Shown here: positions 1-9,182 of the stretch, one piece after another
How the letters are laid out: every line of letters starts with the position of its first letter
How positions within the stretch are numbered: the first letter of the stretch is position 1
Origin: Microcoleus sp. FACHB-DQ6
GTDB lineage: Bacteria > Cyanobacteriota > Cyanobacteriia > Cyanobacteriales > Microcoleaceae
Direction of reading: 5' to 3'
DNA: 63,929 nucleotides
Assembly: GCA_014695175.1 (NCBI GenBank)
Contig: JACJNV010000132.1
Location: forward strand, 1 to 63,929
Notes under the pieces: model-generated
What the model was told of the DNA's origin: nothing
Seen by the model: only the letters and a program-made list of their open reading frames with translations
Databases searched by the model: none
Translations under genes and position numbers: made by a program

Positions 1-62
1 CCATCTTGCTCAATGGCTTCGATCACTTTTTTTCGCAGGTCGTAACTATAGGGTTTGGGCAT
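1..62 (-). CDS. IS630-like transposase, N-terminal fragment cut by the window edge
   Basis: Read on the minus strand, an ATG at 62-60 opens a frame reading MPKPYSYDLRKKVIEAIEQD and running off the left edge. This is the typical opening of the helix-turn-helix domain of cyanobacterial IS630-family transposases, where the segment 'YSYDLRKKVI' begins the DNA-binding domain. Only about 20 residues are visible, so the family call rests on this short match, and whether the gene is intact cannot be judged. No inverted terminal repeat was identified in 63-300. Confidence 0.55.
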   Translation of the reverse strand, partial: MPKPYSYDLRKKVIEAIEQD

Positions 63-396
63 GGGGGGCGATCGCAACACAGAAATCTCGACTACAAAAT
101 TAGCAACTTTTTGATGTCTTGTCTGTTCAATTGAGGATGATCTTGTGGAACTGGTGGCGACAAGTGATGCCAGTGCCAACCTCGCGGACTCTGGCTCTCG
201 ATCGCCCCTAACCCTCGCGACGTTAATGCAGCCAACTCGATCACCCGCCTGAACGCGCGCGATCGTGGACTCTGGGTAACCACCCTCACACTCAAGCGAG
301 TCCGTCTCTGTTTCCTAAAGAGCGAACGTGAGCCTCAACCCACCTTCTATGTCCTAACCGCCTTGGCGGTTGCTATAAAAGCTATTTGCAAACTAT

Positions 397-427
397 AAAA
401 AAAGAGGCAGAGAAAATTCCCCGCCTC
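397..427 (-). terminator. Rho-independent terminator of the rbcLXS operon
   Basis: Downstream of rbcS on the minus strand, a hairpin with arms GAGGC (427-423) and GCCTC (408-404) is followed by seven T residues (403-397). The position, 50 bases after the rbcS stop, fits the end of the operon. A second small hairpin, AACCGCC-TT-GGCGGTT, lies just beyond it near 356-373. Confidence 0.65.
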
Positions 428-478
428 CAATCTGCAATGACTGTTAACCTAAAAGTTAGATTAGCCAGCCAATACTTT

Positions 479-814
479 TTAGTAGCCTCTGGTGTTCGGC
501 TTGTGCACGATGAAGCTGAGCACTTGGCACTGCTTCACGTTGTCAAAACCCATGACGCGGATGTAGCAGCTAGGATTGTCTTGACGGCAAGCTTGAACTT
601 CTGTCATGATTTCTTGGACGCTGCGAGCACCAAACAAAGGCAGCTTCCACAGAGTCCAATAGCGCATTTCAGCGGCAGAGGTTTCGTTGAATTCTACGCC
701 GGGAATGTAGCCTTGATCCAAGATGTACTGGAGTTGCTTGGCAATTTGGGCGTCTGTCAGCGGGGGCAAATAGGACAGAGTTTCGTAACGACGCTCTTTA
801 GGTAAAGTCTTCAT
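479..814 (-). CDS. rbcS: RuBisCO small subunit
   Basis: The 111-residue product is the small subunit of ribulose-1,5-bisphosphate carboxylase/oxygenase, which caps the L8 core in the carboxysome. It starts [20 protein letters not shown] and contains the family segments 'GYIPGVEF', '[12 protein letters not shown]' and '[15 protein letters not shown]'. The length is normal for cyanobacterial form IB small subunits. It is the last gene of rbcL-rbcX-rbcS, 45 bases after rbcX, with a terminator hairpin after the stop. Nothing unusual is seen. Confidence 0.98.
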   Translation of the reverse strand: MKTLPKERRYETLSYLPPLTDAQIAKQLQYILDQGYIPGVEFNETSAAEMRYWTLWKLPLFGARSVQEIMTEVQACRQDNPSCYIRVMGFDNVKQCQVLSFIVHKPNTRGY

Positions 815-859
815 TTGTTGTATCTCTAAGGTGTGTGTTCGATCGCACTTGTCGATCGA

Positions 860-1270
860 TTAACTCGACAAATTATCCAGATTCGGTTCAGAATCTATTG
901 ATGTTTCAGGATTACTGCTAGGAACAGACCAATTAAGTTGCGTAGTTCGCTCTAAATGCTGGCGTCTGTGTTCCATATTCGCCTGTTGAATGCCAGTACA
1001 AACCATTTCTGGCAAAAATTCCGTCACATCGTGAGCCAGATACTCTCGCACAGTCATGATCCGAAATCCTAAATCTTGATTTTCCCTCAGCAACTCTTGA
1101 ATGTATGCTTCTCCATCTTGGATTTTGGCCTTCGTGGAAAAGTCGTTCAACCAGATTGCCAAAGGAGGATTGGTTTCGCTCAACTGAGCGACCACCATCC
1201 GCACGGATTGATAGGTTAGGTAACTTGCCAGCACCTTAGCGGTGTCTTTCGCAACTTGTTTGAGATCCAT
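860..1270 (-). CDS. rbcX: RuBisCO assembly chaperone RbcX
   Basis: RbcX is a homodimeric chaperone that binds the C-terminal tail of RbcL and helps form the L8 core. The frame is open from 1324, but the first 18 codons are read from an AATCTAA-type intergenic repeat. The ATG at 1270 (MDLKQVAKDTAKVLASYLTY) is preceded by a G-rich ribosome site (GGGG) and gives 136 residues, the usual length, so I choose it. The helical core 'LTYQSVRMVVAQLSETNPPLAIWLN' region is visible. The C-terminal tail after about residue 110 is polar and probably disordered, as in other RbcX. The gene lies between rbcL and rbcS, its standard cyanobacterial place. Confidence 0.95.
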   Translation of the reverse strand: MDLKQVAKDTAKVLASYLTYQSVRMVVAQLSETNPPLAIWLNDFSTKAKIQDGEAYIQELLRENQDLGFRIMTVREYLAHDVTEFLPEMVCTGIQQANMEHRRQHLERTTQLNWSVPSSNPETSIDSEPNLDNLSS

Positions 1271-1290
1271 TTTGACCCCAGCCCCCTCAA

Positions 1291-1322
1291 ATTTTAGATT
1301 TTGGATTTTAGATTTTGGATGC
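1291..1322. repeat. AATCTAA-type short tandem repeat in the rbcL-rbcX gap
   Basis: The sequence is a degenerate seven-base tandem repeat (on the minus strand ATCCAAAATCTAAAATCC-like). It matches the short tandemly repeated sequences widespread in cyanobacterial intergenic DNA. Similar tracts occur near 3232-3272, 13224-13260 and 61573-61604. It creates the spurious N-terminal extension of rbcX. Confidence 0.7.
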
Positions 1323-1406
1323 AAACTTACTTGTAAATCTTCTTCAAAGATAAAGACTTCCTAGCAAGTTTGCGACCTAAAACCTAAAATCTCCAACCAA
1401 AAATCC

Positions 1407-2837
1407 TTAAAGGGTATCCATTGCCTCGAACTCAAACTTGATTTCTTTCCAGAGTTCGCAAGCAACAGCCAGTTCAGGAGACCATTTGCAAGCTTCGCGG
1501 ATCACGTCGCCGCCTTCGCGCATCAAGTTGCGGCCTTCGTTACGAGCTTGGACGCAAGCTTCCAAAGCAACGCGGTTAGCAGTTGCACCAGGTGCATTAC
1601 CCCAAGGGTGGCCCAAGGTGCCGCCGCCGAACTGCAAGCAGGAGTCGTCGCCGAAGATTTCCACCAAAGCCGGCATGTGCCAGATGTGGATACCACCAGA
1701 AGCAACCGGCATGACACCGGGCATGGAGGCCCAATCTTGGGTGAAGTAAATACCGCGGCTGCGGTCTTCTTCGATGTGGTCTTCGCGCATCAAGTCTACG
1801 AAGCCCATCGTGATGCCTTTTTCGCCTTCGAGTTTGCCCACAACTGTACCGGAGTGCAGGTGGTCGCCGCCGGACATCCGCAAGCACTTGGCAAGCACGC
1901 GGAAGTGGATACCGTGGTTTTTCTGACGGTCGATAACTGCGTGCATGGCGCGGTGGATGTGCAGCAAGATACCATTGCGGCGGCACCATTTAGCCAAGGT
2001 GGTGTTAGCAGTGAAACCACCTGTCAGGTAGTCGTGCATGATGATGGGAGTTTTGATTTCTTTAGCGAACTCAGCCCGCTCCATCATTTCTTCGCAGGTA
2101 GGGGCAGTTACGTTGAGGTAGTGACCCTTGACTTCGCCGGTTTCTGCTTGAGCTTTTTCAATAGCTTCTTGAACGAACAGGAAGCGATCGCGCCAACGCA
2201 TGAACGGTTGCGAGTTGATATTTTCGTCGTCTTTGGTGAAGTCCAAACCGCCGCGCAGAACTTCGTAAACGGCACGGCCGTAGTTCTTAGCAGACAGACC
2301 CAATTTGGGCTTAATTGTACAACCCAGCAAAGGACGGCCGTACTTGTTCAATTTGTCCCGCTCAACGGTAATACCGTGAGGAGGGCCTTGGAAGGTTTTC
2401 AAGTAAGCAATGGGAATCCGCAAGTCTTCCAACCGCAGAGCGCGCAGAGCTTTGAAACCGAACACGTTACCGACCAAAGAGGTCAGCAAGTTGGTGACGG
2501 AACCTTCTTCAAACAAATCCAAAGGATAAGCAATGAAGCAGATGTACTGGTTGTCTTCACCGGGAACTGGCTCGATGTCGTAGCAGCGACCTTTGTAGCG
2601 GTCGAGGTCGGTCAGGAGGTCAGTCCACACAGTTGTCCATGTACCTGTGGAAGATTCAGCAGCTACAGCAGCGCCGGCTTCTTCAGGGGGTACTCCCGGC
2701 TGCGGTGTTACCCGGAAAGCCGCCAAAACATCTGTATCCTTTGGGGTGTAGTCCGGCGTGTAATACGTTAGTTTATAGTCTTGAACTCCGGCTTTATACC
2801 CAGCCTTTGATTGAGTTTGGGTTTGCGCGTAAGCCAT
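1407..2837 (-). CDS. rbcL: RuBisCO large subunit
   Basis: The 476-residue catalytic subunit of RuBisCO fixes CO2 onto ribulose-1,5-bisphosphate in carboxysomes. The carbamylated lysine motif '[17 protein letters not shown]' lies near residue 200, followed by the loop-6 region '[11 protein letters not shown]' and the substrate-binding 'GGIHIWHMP'. '[17 protein letters not shown]' is typical of form IB. The ATG at 2837 has an AGGA ribosome site about 9 bases upstream on the minus strand. It is the first gene of rbcL-rbcX-rbcS; its promoter should lie in the AT-rich 2850-3000 region. Long open frames on the opposite strand are antisense shadows. Confidence 0.99.
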   Translation of the reverse strand: MAYAQTQTQSKAGYKAGVQDYKLTYYTPDYTPKDTDVLAAFRVTPQPGVPPEEAGAAVAAESSTGTWTTVWTDLLTDLDRYKGRCYDIEPVPGEDNQYICFIAYPLDLFEEGSVTNLLTSLVGNVFGFKALRALRLEDLRIPIAYLKTFQGPPHGITVERDKLNKYGRPLLGCTIKPKLGLSAKNYGRAVYEVLRGGLDFTKDDENINSQPFMRWRDRFLFVQEAIEKAQAETGEVKGHYLNVTAPTCEEMMERAEFAKEIKTPIIMHDYLTGGFTANTTLAKWCRRNGILLHIHRAMHAVIDRQKNHGIHFRVLAKCLRMSGGDHLHSGTVVGKLEGEKGITMGFVDLMREDHIEEDRSRGIYFTQDWASMPGVMPVASGGIHIWHMPALVEIFGDDSCLQFGGGTLGHPWGNAPGATANRVALEACVQARNEGRNLMREGGDVIREACKWSPELAVACELWKEIKFEFEAMDTL

Positions 2838-3466
2838 ATCTCGCTTCCTAGTATTCGCTTAATTTTTTTGCCCGATCGCAGGCTGTTAAAAATATATCAA
2901 TAAAATGGCGCTCTCAAATTTTAATATTCTTTTAATCATCATAAGTATTATTTATTTTGCTTTACATTAGGCAAATATTTGTAACATATCTTATGAAAAG
3001 CCCCCCGCGAAGGATGCAGGAGGAAAGGCTGGGGATCGCAGAGCGGCGAGGAATTTCGCTCGCTCGAAAGATATGGTGCAGCGAGCCGAACAGCGGATCA
3101 ATACGGTTTATGTAAAGAATTTAATACTTAAAAATCAGAATTAGTAACGAGTAATGAGCCACGGCTAAGTAGTTAGAAATACCTAAAGTTGTGGATTGCT
3201 GTTGAGATCGATCTCAACAGCAATCCAGTATGCAATCTAAAATCCAAAATCCAAAATCTAAAATCTAAAATCCCGTGACTTCCAGACCGTCAACTCAAAA
3301 ATCGACAGCATACCACATAATATGGACAGGACTTGTGCAGCAAGAGCAAGCTCGTTTCTCAAACCAAATCCGTCGTTACAGCCATTTAACCTCGCTGAAA
3401 ACCGGGTTCCTGCGTTAGCTGCGCGTAAGTCTAGTATGGATATTTAGCCCCATTTTTACTCTGGTT
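2838..3466. other. Intergenic region between divergent rbcL and the kinase gene
   Basis: This 629-base gap holds the rbcL 5' region. It is strongly AT-rich from about 2880 to 2995 (ATATATCAATAAAAT, TTATTTATTTTGC), as expected for the promoter and leader. From about 3000 to 3110 the composition turns GC-rich with no recognisable gene. AATCTAA-type repeats occupy 3232-3272. The 3390-3425 stretch (ACCGGGTTCCTGCG) matches a motif seen again near 36303 and 63540. No RNA gene could be recognised. Confidence 0.5.
3232..3272. repeat. AATCTAA-type short tandem repeat
   Basis: About six degenerate copies of a seven-base unit (AATCTAA / AATCCAA) lie in tandem. It is the same repeat type as at 1291-1322, 13224-13260 and 61573-61604. 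No coding potential. Confidence 0.75.
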
Positions 3467-5224
3467 GTGCCTCACCCCTCTTCAAAAGCCGTTCACTGCA
3501 TCAATCCAGATTGCCCAAGGCCCTACCCTCAGACTTGGGGCAACAATTTTTGTCATAGTTGCGGGGCTCCCCTGCGACTAAAAAATCGCTACGTGCCTGT
3601 AGAAAGCCTCGGTTCCGGGGGTTTTGCAGCAATTTTCACAGTTTGGGACACAGAAACTCAAACCGAGCGCGTCCTGAAAGTGTTGCTCGAAACTTCCGCG
3701 AAAGCGCTGAAGCTGTTCGAGCAAGAAGCTTGGGTTTTGGCACGTTTGCGGCACCCGGGCGTCCCGAGAGTCGAGCCTGACGGTTATTTTCACGTCCAAA
3801 CGCAAAATTTTGCAGGCGGGGATGAAAATCCTGCGGCGAAGCGGCTGCCTTGTTTGGTAATGGAAAAGATTCACGGCAAAACTTTAGAAGAGGTTCTCGA
3901 CGAGCACCCTCAAGGATGTCCGCAGGAATGGGTGTTTAGTTGGCTGAGTCAAGCTGTGGAAATTTTAGAGGAGTTGCACAGGTGTCAGATTATTCACCGC
4001 GACATTAAACCCTCAAATTTGATGCTGCGAGACCCGGCCTCGCCCCAAGTTTTGCTAAGCAAGGGTTTGGGCGGACTGCAATTGGTGACGATCGACTTTG
4101 GGGGAGTTAAACAGATGGGCGGTGTCGAATCGGTGGGGAAAGATTCTCCGAGTTCGACGCGGTTGATTTCGCCCGGGTACAGTCCGCCGGAACAAATTGT
4201 TGGAGGCGGTGTTGTACCGGCGACGGATTTTTATGCCCTCGGACGGACTTGCATTCATTTGCTGACGGGGAAGTATCCGGCGGAAATTGAAGATCCGATG
4301 ACGGGAGAATTGCGGTGGCGCCACATTGTATCTGTGAGTCCGGCTTTGGCGAATTTGTTGGACGATATGGTGCGATCGAATGTGCAGCAGCGTCCGGCGA
4401 CGGCTGGCGATGTTCGGGCGCGTTTGCAGGAGATTTATGCTAGGAGTAAGGGCAAAATCGCGATCGCCCCTGCGGGTCAAGCTATTTTAGAATTCTGCCG
4501 GCAAGTAGTGGTGGCGGGGGCGCAAAAAACTGTCAGCCTGACTGGTGTTGTGTTCGGCGCGATCGCTCAAATCGTGGTAGCTTCTCTGGATACAGGCTGG
4601 GAAATGGTGCTGGGTGCCGTTGGTGGAAGTGCGGGGGCGCTCGGCGGTTTGGTTTTGGGTTATGCTTCGCCTCTTGGCCCGGAAATTGCCAGTTTTCTGA
4701 ATGAAGGTTTGCAGCAATTAATGCCTAACATGACTTTCGCTGTCGGGCCCGAAGTGCTGCTGTTTGGGTTTGCGGGGTTCGGAACTGCGATCGGTTTGAC
4801 GGATGCGGGGAGTTTTCGCCAGCAAAAACAGTATTGGCTGTCTGGATTGATGGGAGCTCAGGGCTATTTGTTGGCGGGTTTGTGCTGGATGGAAGCAACA
4901 GCTTCGAGCGGTGTGCAGGGGGTTATTTTGGGAGCTTTTGCGATCGCCTCTTTGACTGTGGGAATGGGTTTGCGGAGCCATCAATTAGTTCATGCTTTGG
5001 TTGTGGCTGTTTTCTCTACGGGAATGTTTCTGTTGCTGAATGCTTGGAACATTTTTCCGGGGAGTTTCTTTGGGATTTTGTCACTGTCTAACGTTACCTT
5101 CGGCTGGCTGCAAGTTTGGGGCTCAATTGTGTTCTTTGGTTTGTTGGGAAGTGCGATCGGGCTTTGTTTGGGAGTTAGTCATTATTTAGTTGTGCCTTTG
5201 TTGCGGTGGTTGGGCTGGAAGTAG
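3467..5224 (+). CDS. Membrane-bound serine/threonine protein kinase with zinc ribbon
   Basis: The 585-residue product starts at a GTG. Residues 11-32 hold four cysteines (C11, C16, C29, C32) forming a probable zinc ribbon. A Hanks-type kinase domain follows: glycine loop 'GSGGFA' (49-54), ATP lysine K71, catalytic loop 'HRDIKPSN' (177-184) and 'DFG' (210-212). All key catalytic residues are present, so it should be active. From about residue 340 the C-terminal half is hydrophobic and glycine-rich, with at least five likely membrane segments and no clear sensor domain. Cyanobacterial kinases of this zinc-ribbon type are common; the substrate is unknown. It is a single gene with an intergenic repeat after it. 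Confidence 0.9.
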   Translation: MPHPSSKAVHCINPDCPRPYPQTWGNNFCHSCGAPLRLKNRYVPVESLGSGGFAAIFTVWDTETQTERVLKVLLETSAKALKLFEQEAWVLARLRHPGVPRVEPDGYFHVQTQNFAGGDENPAAKRLPCLVMEKIHGKTLEEVLDEHPQGCPQEWVFSWLSQAVEILEELHRCQIIHRDIKPSNLMLRDPASPQVLLSKGLGGLQLVTIDFGGVKQMGGVESVGKDSPSSTRLISPGYSPPEQIVGGGVVPATDFYALGRTCIHLLTGKYPAEIEDPMTGELRWRHIVSVSPALANLLDDMVRSNVQQRPATAGDVRARLQEIYARSKGKIAIAPAGQAILEFCRQVVVAGAQKTVSLTGVVFGAIAQIVVASLDTGWEMVLGAVGGSAGALGGLVLGYASPLGPEIASFLNEGLQQLMPNMTFAVGPEVLLFGFAGFGTAIGLTDAGSFRQQKQYWLSGLMGAQGYLLAGLCWMEATASSGVQGVILGAFAIASLTVGMGLRSHQLVHALVVAVFSTGMFLLLNAWNIFPGSFFGILSLSNVTFGWLQVWGSIVFFGLLGSAIGLCLGVSHYLVVPLLRWLGWK

Positions 5225-5454
5225 GAATTAATTAAACATTAAACATTTCACCTCAGATTCATATCCCCCTAAATCTCCCTTAAAAATATTCACTTTGGGT
5301 AATCTTATCCCCCCCTTGTTAAGGGGATCGAGGCGCGCTATCCGGCTTTGAAAACTATTGTGGGGCGGGCCGAGGAGGTCGCCAAAAAATCTACAATTTA
5401 GATGCTAGACAGCTTATAATCATGAAGAACATTAAATAATAGCCTCAGAGTGCC
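5225..5454. repeat. Intergenic region with a CCCCCTAAATC-type dispersed repeat
   Basis: Positions 5262-5332 contain a stretch of the type 'ATCCCCCTAAATCTCCCTT' followed by 'TTGTTAAGGGGATCGAGGC'. Related copies occur at 6857-6985 and, degraded, at 47735-47795. The CCCCC and GGGGG blocks can pair, so the element is palindromic in character. No gene is seen in this gap. Confidence 0.6.
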
Positions 5455-6747
5455 ATGTCCAAAATATTATTAGAATCCTTTCGGACAGCCTATGCAAATA
5501 TGGAGTTATCGCCGCTGATAACTCCGAAAGAAGTCGAGAACTTCCGAGTAGAATACGGGACAGAAGTGCTTGAAGAATTAGAGCAATTAGTCGAAGATGA
5601 TCCTTCCGGTAGCGGTAAAATTATTTTTACGGGACATCGCGGCTGCGGTAAATCTACACTGTTGGCTGAGTTTTGCCGCCAGATGAACGATCGCTATTTT
5701 ACAGTCTTTTTCTCGATTTCCGACTTGATCGAAATGTCGGATGTTAATCATATTAATATTTTATTTGCGATCGCAGTTCAGTTGATGGATGCAGCCGAAA
5801 AAAAGCAAATTCCCATCAAAAAATCAACTAAAGAATCATTTGAGAAGTGGTTTGCCACTAAAACTAAAACAACAATTGACGAATTGGGCGCCAGCGGCTC
5901 GGTGGGTTTTAACTTGTTTAAGATGATTCAAGGCAAGTTAAAAGCTGATGCGACGATTCGTGAAGAAATCAAACAAGAGTTTATTCGCAAAGTTTCGGAT
6001 TTGGTGGCGACAATTAACGAGATTGCTGCCGTAGTTCGAGAAGGCGCGAAAAAAGACATAATCGTGGTGATTGATGACCTGGATAAGTTGGATTTAGGTG
6101 TAGTTCGCCAAGTTTATCAAGAACACATTAAAGCGCTTTTCTTGCCCAACTTTAGGATAATTTTAACAACTCCTATTTCCGCGCTGCGAGATGTCTCTTT
6201 GGCCGCTACCGTGGAAACGGAAACTAACAATCAAGTCGTGTTTATGCCAGTAACTAAGCTGTTTAAACGCGGGGAAAGCCGGAATGCTGATGCTGTTGCA
6301 ATGGCGGAACCGGCGGCGAGATTGAAAGAGATTTTAGCTAAACGCTTGGGAAGCGAATTGATCGAACCGGAAACACTGGATCGTCTTGTCGCCTACAGCG
6401 GTGGAGTATTGCGAGAATTGATTAGAATTGCTAACGAATGCTGCCGCATTTGTTTGCGGTTGGTGCGACGGAATCCCGAAGCTGCGATTAAAATTAATGC
6501 TGAGGTGTTTGAGGAAGCGATTAATAAATTGCGGATCGATTTTGATACCCGTTTAGGAACAACTGATTATGAGATGTTGATAGCAACTTACAGAGATTTT
6601 AAACCTGCTGACCCGAAAGCACAAGGCTTTTTGGACTTGCTGCATGGGTTATATGTTTTGGAATATCGCAATGCTGTTTTGTGGTACGACATTCACCCGA
6701 TCGTGCTAGAGTTGTTAAAGCAGCGAGGTGATTTTCCGCTTGAATAA
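5455..6747 (+). CDS. P-loop ATPase, AAA/STAND-like, partner of the downstream iSTAND-TPR gene
   Basis: The 430-residue protein has an N-terminal helix-rich lead, then Walker A 'GHRGCGKS' (60-67) and Walker B 'IIVVIDDLDKLD' (D207, D208), followed by a 'RIILTTPISALRD' sensor-type strand and an arginine-rich helical C-terminal region (about 300-430) that could be a winged-helix lid. This architecture resembles NTPases of the AAA/KAP/STAND supergroup. No membrane segment is seen. It precedes the iSTAND-TPR gene on the same strand with a 257-base repeat-filled gap, and I infer that the two work together. The exact family is not certain; a general AAA ATPase is the fallback. Confidence 0.75.
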   Translation: MSKILLESFRTAYANMELSPLITPKEVENFRVEYGTEVLEELEQLVEDDPSGSGKIIFTGHRGCGKSTLLAEFCRQMNDRYFTVFFSISDLIEMSDVNHINILFAIAVQLMDAAEKKQIPIKKSTKESFEKWFATKTKTTIDELGASGSVGFNLFKMIQGKLKADATIREEIKQEFIRKVSDLVATINEIAAVVREGAKKDIIVVIDDLDKLDLGVVRQVYQEHIKALFLPNFRIILTTPISALRDVSLAATVETETNNQVVFMPVTKLFKRGESRNADAVAMAEPAARLKEILAKRLGSELIEPETLDRLVAYSGGVLRELIRIANECCRICLRLVRRNPEAAIKINAEVFEEAINKLRIDFDTRLGTTDYEMLIATYRDFKPADPKAQGFLDLLHGLYVLEYRNAVLWYDIHPIVLELLKQRGDFPLE

Positions 6748-6856
6748 TTTCTTTTATACTCAACAATTAAACTCGGCGGTTAAAACCGCTAGCAACGCGA
6801 CCGCACAAACTTTCGTCCCAGCAAAGGGAGACTAAGGTAATGTCTGAGTCCAAAGT

Positions 6857-6985
6857 CGATCCCCCCTAACCCCCCTTAAGAAGGGGGAGACAAGAGTATT
6901 CTCAAAGTCCCCCTTATTAAGGGGGGGACAAGAGTATTCTCAAAGTCCCCCTTATTAAGGAGGATTTAGGGGGATCGAGACTTCG
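6857..6985. repeat. CCCCCTTA / TAAGGGGG repeat with an internal 38-base tandem duplication
   Basis: This is the second copy of the dispersed CCCCCTAA...TTAGGGGG element. Inside it, a 38-base unit containing 'CAAGAGTATTCTCAAAGTCC' occurs twice in tandem (from 6891 and from 6929). The outer CCCCCCTAACC and GGATTTAGGGGGATC blocks are inverted relative to each other. It lies between the ATPase and iSTAND-TPR genes and ends 20 bases before the second gene's start. Confidence 0.7.
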
Positions 6986-7004
6986 ATATCAATGACAATT
7001 AATT

Positions 7005-9182
7005 ATGTCGAATCTCAACAGTCAAAACCAAGATAATTATGAAGATTTACTCGTGTCAATTGAAGCGGGTAAAGATATTCTCAACTTGCTAATCGCAGTT
7101 TGCGATGATAGCGACTGTCGCGATCGCCTGATTGCGGATTATGAAGCAGAACTCGAACCGGATATCCGCCGCTATCGCGTAGAATTGGCGAGGGGTGAAC
7201 CGAGTTTGCGATCGGCGATCGCCAATTTAGTCGAACAAGAAGCATATTTGCAGCAGCGGGGAAAAGCCGTGATCACCGTGACGGGTGTGGAAAAACTGCG
7301 GTTTTTTAAACAATTTGGCGAAAGTCGATCGGAACAAGAAGTGTTTTTTGGATATTTGCAATGGACGCGGGAAGCATTGCGGGAGTTTCCGTTTTCGATT
7401 GTCTTGTGGGTGACGCGACAAATTGAAATTCTGATTAGTAATGAGTCTCCTGATTTTTGGAGTTGGCGCAAAGGTGTGTTTCGCTTTGATACGAAAAAAA
7501 CTGCGGCTGTTCCCAAAACGGAATTTGAACCGTTTCGATCGCTAGTTGAAGAGGACGATCGCGAACCGCCGAGTTTGATTCCGCTGGAAGATTTGCAGGA
7601 TTTAATTGCGCGAACCGAACAGAAAAAAGGACTCGAAGACCCCAGTTTGGCAAGTCTTTATGCCAGTATGGGGAAGATTTATTACAGAAGGATCGAGTCT
7701 GGAGAGTGCGAAAATTTTCAGCAAGAGTATGAATTGGCGATCGATTATTTTCAAAAGGCGATCGCCCTTCAACAAGAGTTAGATGTGGAACTGGAATTAT
7801 CCAGTAGTTTGAGTTACCTCGCCGGACTTTATAAATCCCAAGGAAGGTACTCGGAAGCGGAACCGCTGTATTTGCACGCAGTGGAAATAGACAGGCGCTC
7901 GCTCCCAGAAGACCCTCCCAATTTAGCCAGTCACCTCAACAATTTAGCCGGACTTTATCGTTTCCAAGGAAGGTACTCGGAAGCGGAACCGCTGTATTTA
8001 CAAGCATTAGAAATAGGCAGGCGCTCGCTCCCAGAAAACCATCCGGTTTTAGCCCTTCGCCTCAATAATTTAGCCGCACTTTATCATGACCAAGGAAGGT
8101 ACTCGGAAGCAGAATCGCTGTATTTACAAGCAGTGGAAATATTCAGGCTAGCGCTCCCAGAAGACCATCCGGTTTTAGCCATTGACCTCAACAATTTAGC
8201 CACACTTTATCGTTCCCAAGGAAGGTACTCGGAAGCGGAACCGCTGTATTTGCAAGCATTAGAAATAGGCAGGCGCTCGCTGCCAGAAGACCATCCCAGT
8301 TTAGCCACTCGCCTCAACAATTTAGCCCAACTTTATCAATCCCAAAATAGGTACTCGGAAGCGGAACCGCTGTATTTACAAGCATTAGAAATAGACAGGC
8401 GCTCGCTCCCAGAAGACCATCCCAGTTTAGCCATTAAGCTCAACAATTTAGCCCAACTTTATAAATCCCAAGGAAGGTACTCGGAAGCGGAACCGCTGTA
8501 TTTGCAAGCATTAGAAATAGACAGGCGCTCGCTCCCAGACGACCATCCGGGTTTAGCCATTGACCTCAACAATTTAGCCACACTTTATCGTTCCCAAGGA
8601 AGGTACTCTGAAGCGGAACGCCTGTATTTACAAGCATTAGAAATAGATAAGCGCTCGCTCCCAGAAAACCATCCGGGTTTAACCACTCACCTCAACAATT
8701 TAGCCGGACTTTATAGTGACCAAGGCAGGTACTCGGAAGCAGAACCGCTGTTGTTGCAAACATTGGAAATAGACAGGCGCTCGCTCCCAGAAGACCATCC
8801 CACTTTAGCCATTCGCCTCAATAATTTAGCCGGACTTTATAGTGACCAAGGCAGGTACTCGGAAGCAGAACCGCTGTTGTTGCAAGCCGTGGAAATAGAC
8901 AGGCGCTCGCTCCCAGAAGACCATCCCACTTTAGCCATTCACCTCAACAATTTAGCTTTACTTTATAAATCCCAAGGAAGGTACTCGGAAGCGGAACCGC
9001 TGTCTTTGGAAGCAGTGGAAATTCTTCACAAAAAATTGCCCGCAAACCACCCCCACATTCAGATTGTATGGAAAAATTATGTTGAGCTGTGGCGGGAAGG
9101 AATCAGTAAAGGACATTTGACATTTGAGCAATTGCAAAAACATCCTTTCGGAGAACAGTTATTAGCAGAAGTTCAGGAATAA
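7005..9182 (+). CDS. Inactive-STAND-like N-terminal domain with ten TPR repeats
   Basis: Residues 1-160 resemble the ATP-binding-deficient 'iSTAND' module described in bacterial conflict proteins: 'LLIAVCDD', 'EPSLRSAI', 'AVITVTG', 'SEQEVFFGYLQWTREALREF', 'IVLWVT' and 'PDFWSWRKGVFRF'. No Walker A is present. From about residue 265, ten nearly identical 42-residue tetratricopeptide units follow (kinesin-light-chain type, 'GRYSEAEPLYLQALEI' and 'LPEDHPSLA'), encoded by a 126-base DNA repeat. The C-terminal tail is short. The protein looks cytosolic. A scaffold or ligand-sensing role with the upstream ATPase is inferred, by analogy with STAND-type sensors. The DNA repeats make copy number unstable and prone to misassembly. 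Confidence 0.8.
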   Translation: MSNLNSQNQDNYEDLLVSIEAGKDILNLLIAVCDDSDCRDRLIADYEAELEPDIRRYRVELARGEPSLRSAIANLVEQEAYLQQRGKAVITVTGVEKLRFFKQFGESRSEQEVFFGYLQWTREALREFPFSIVLWVTRQIEILISNESPDFWSWRKGVFRFDTKKTAAVPKTEFEPFRSLVEEDDREPPSLIPLEDLQDLIARTEQKKGLEDPSLASLYASMGKIYYRRIESGECENFQQEYELAIDYFQKAIALQQELDVELELSSSLSYLAGLYKSQGRYSEAEPLYLHAVEIDRRSLPEDPPNLASHLNNLAGLYRFQGRYSEAEPLYLQALEIGRRSLPENHPVLALRLNNLAALYHDQGRYSEAESLYLQAVEIFRLALPEDHPVLAIDLNNLATLYRSQGRYSEAEPLYLQALEIGRRSLPEDHPSLATRLNNLAQLYQSQNRYSEAEPLYLQALEIDRRSLPEDHPSLAIKLNNLAQLYKSQGRYSEAEPLYLQALEIDRRSLPDDHPGLAIDLNNLATLYRSQGRYSEAERLYLQALEIDKRSLPENHPGLTTHLNNLAGLYSDQGRYSEAEPLLLQTLEIDRRSLPEDHPTLAIRLNNLAGLYSDQGRYSEAEPLLLQAVEIDRRSLPEDHPTLAIHLNNLALLYKSQGRYSEAEPLSLEAVEILHKKLPANHPHIQIVWKNYVELWREGISKGHLTFEQLQKHPFGEQLLAEVQE

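Noticed and set aside
386-805. 139-codon frame opposite rbcS
   Set aside because: Antisense shadow of rbcS with no family resemblance.
1548-2771. 407-codon open frame on the plus strand opposite rbcL
   Set aside because: It is the mirror of a strongly conserved gene; GC-rich, codon-biased rbcL leaves its antisense frame open. No protein-like motifs.
2985-3000. GTAACATATCTTAT as an NtcA site for rbcL
   Set aside because: It deviates from GTA-N8-TAC in the last base, and its distance to a plausible -10 box is not right.
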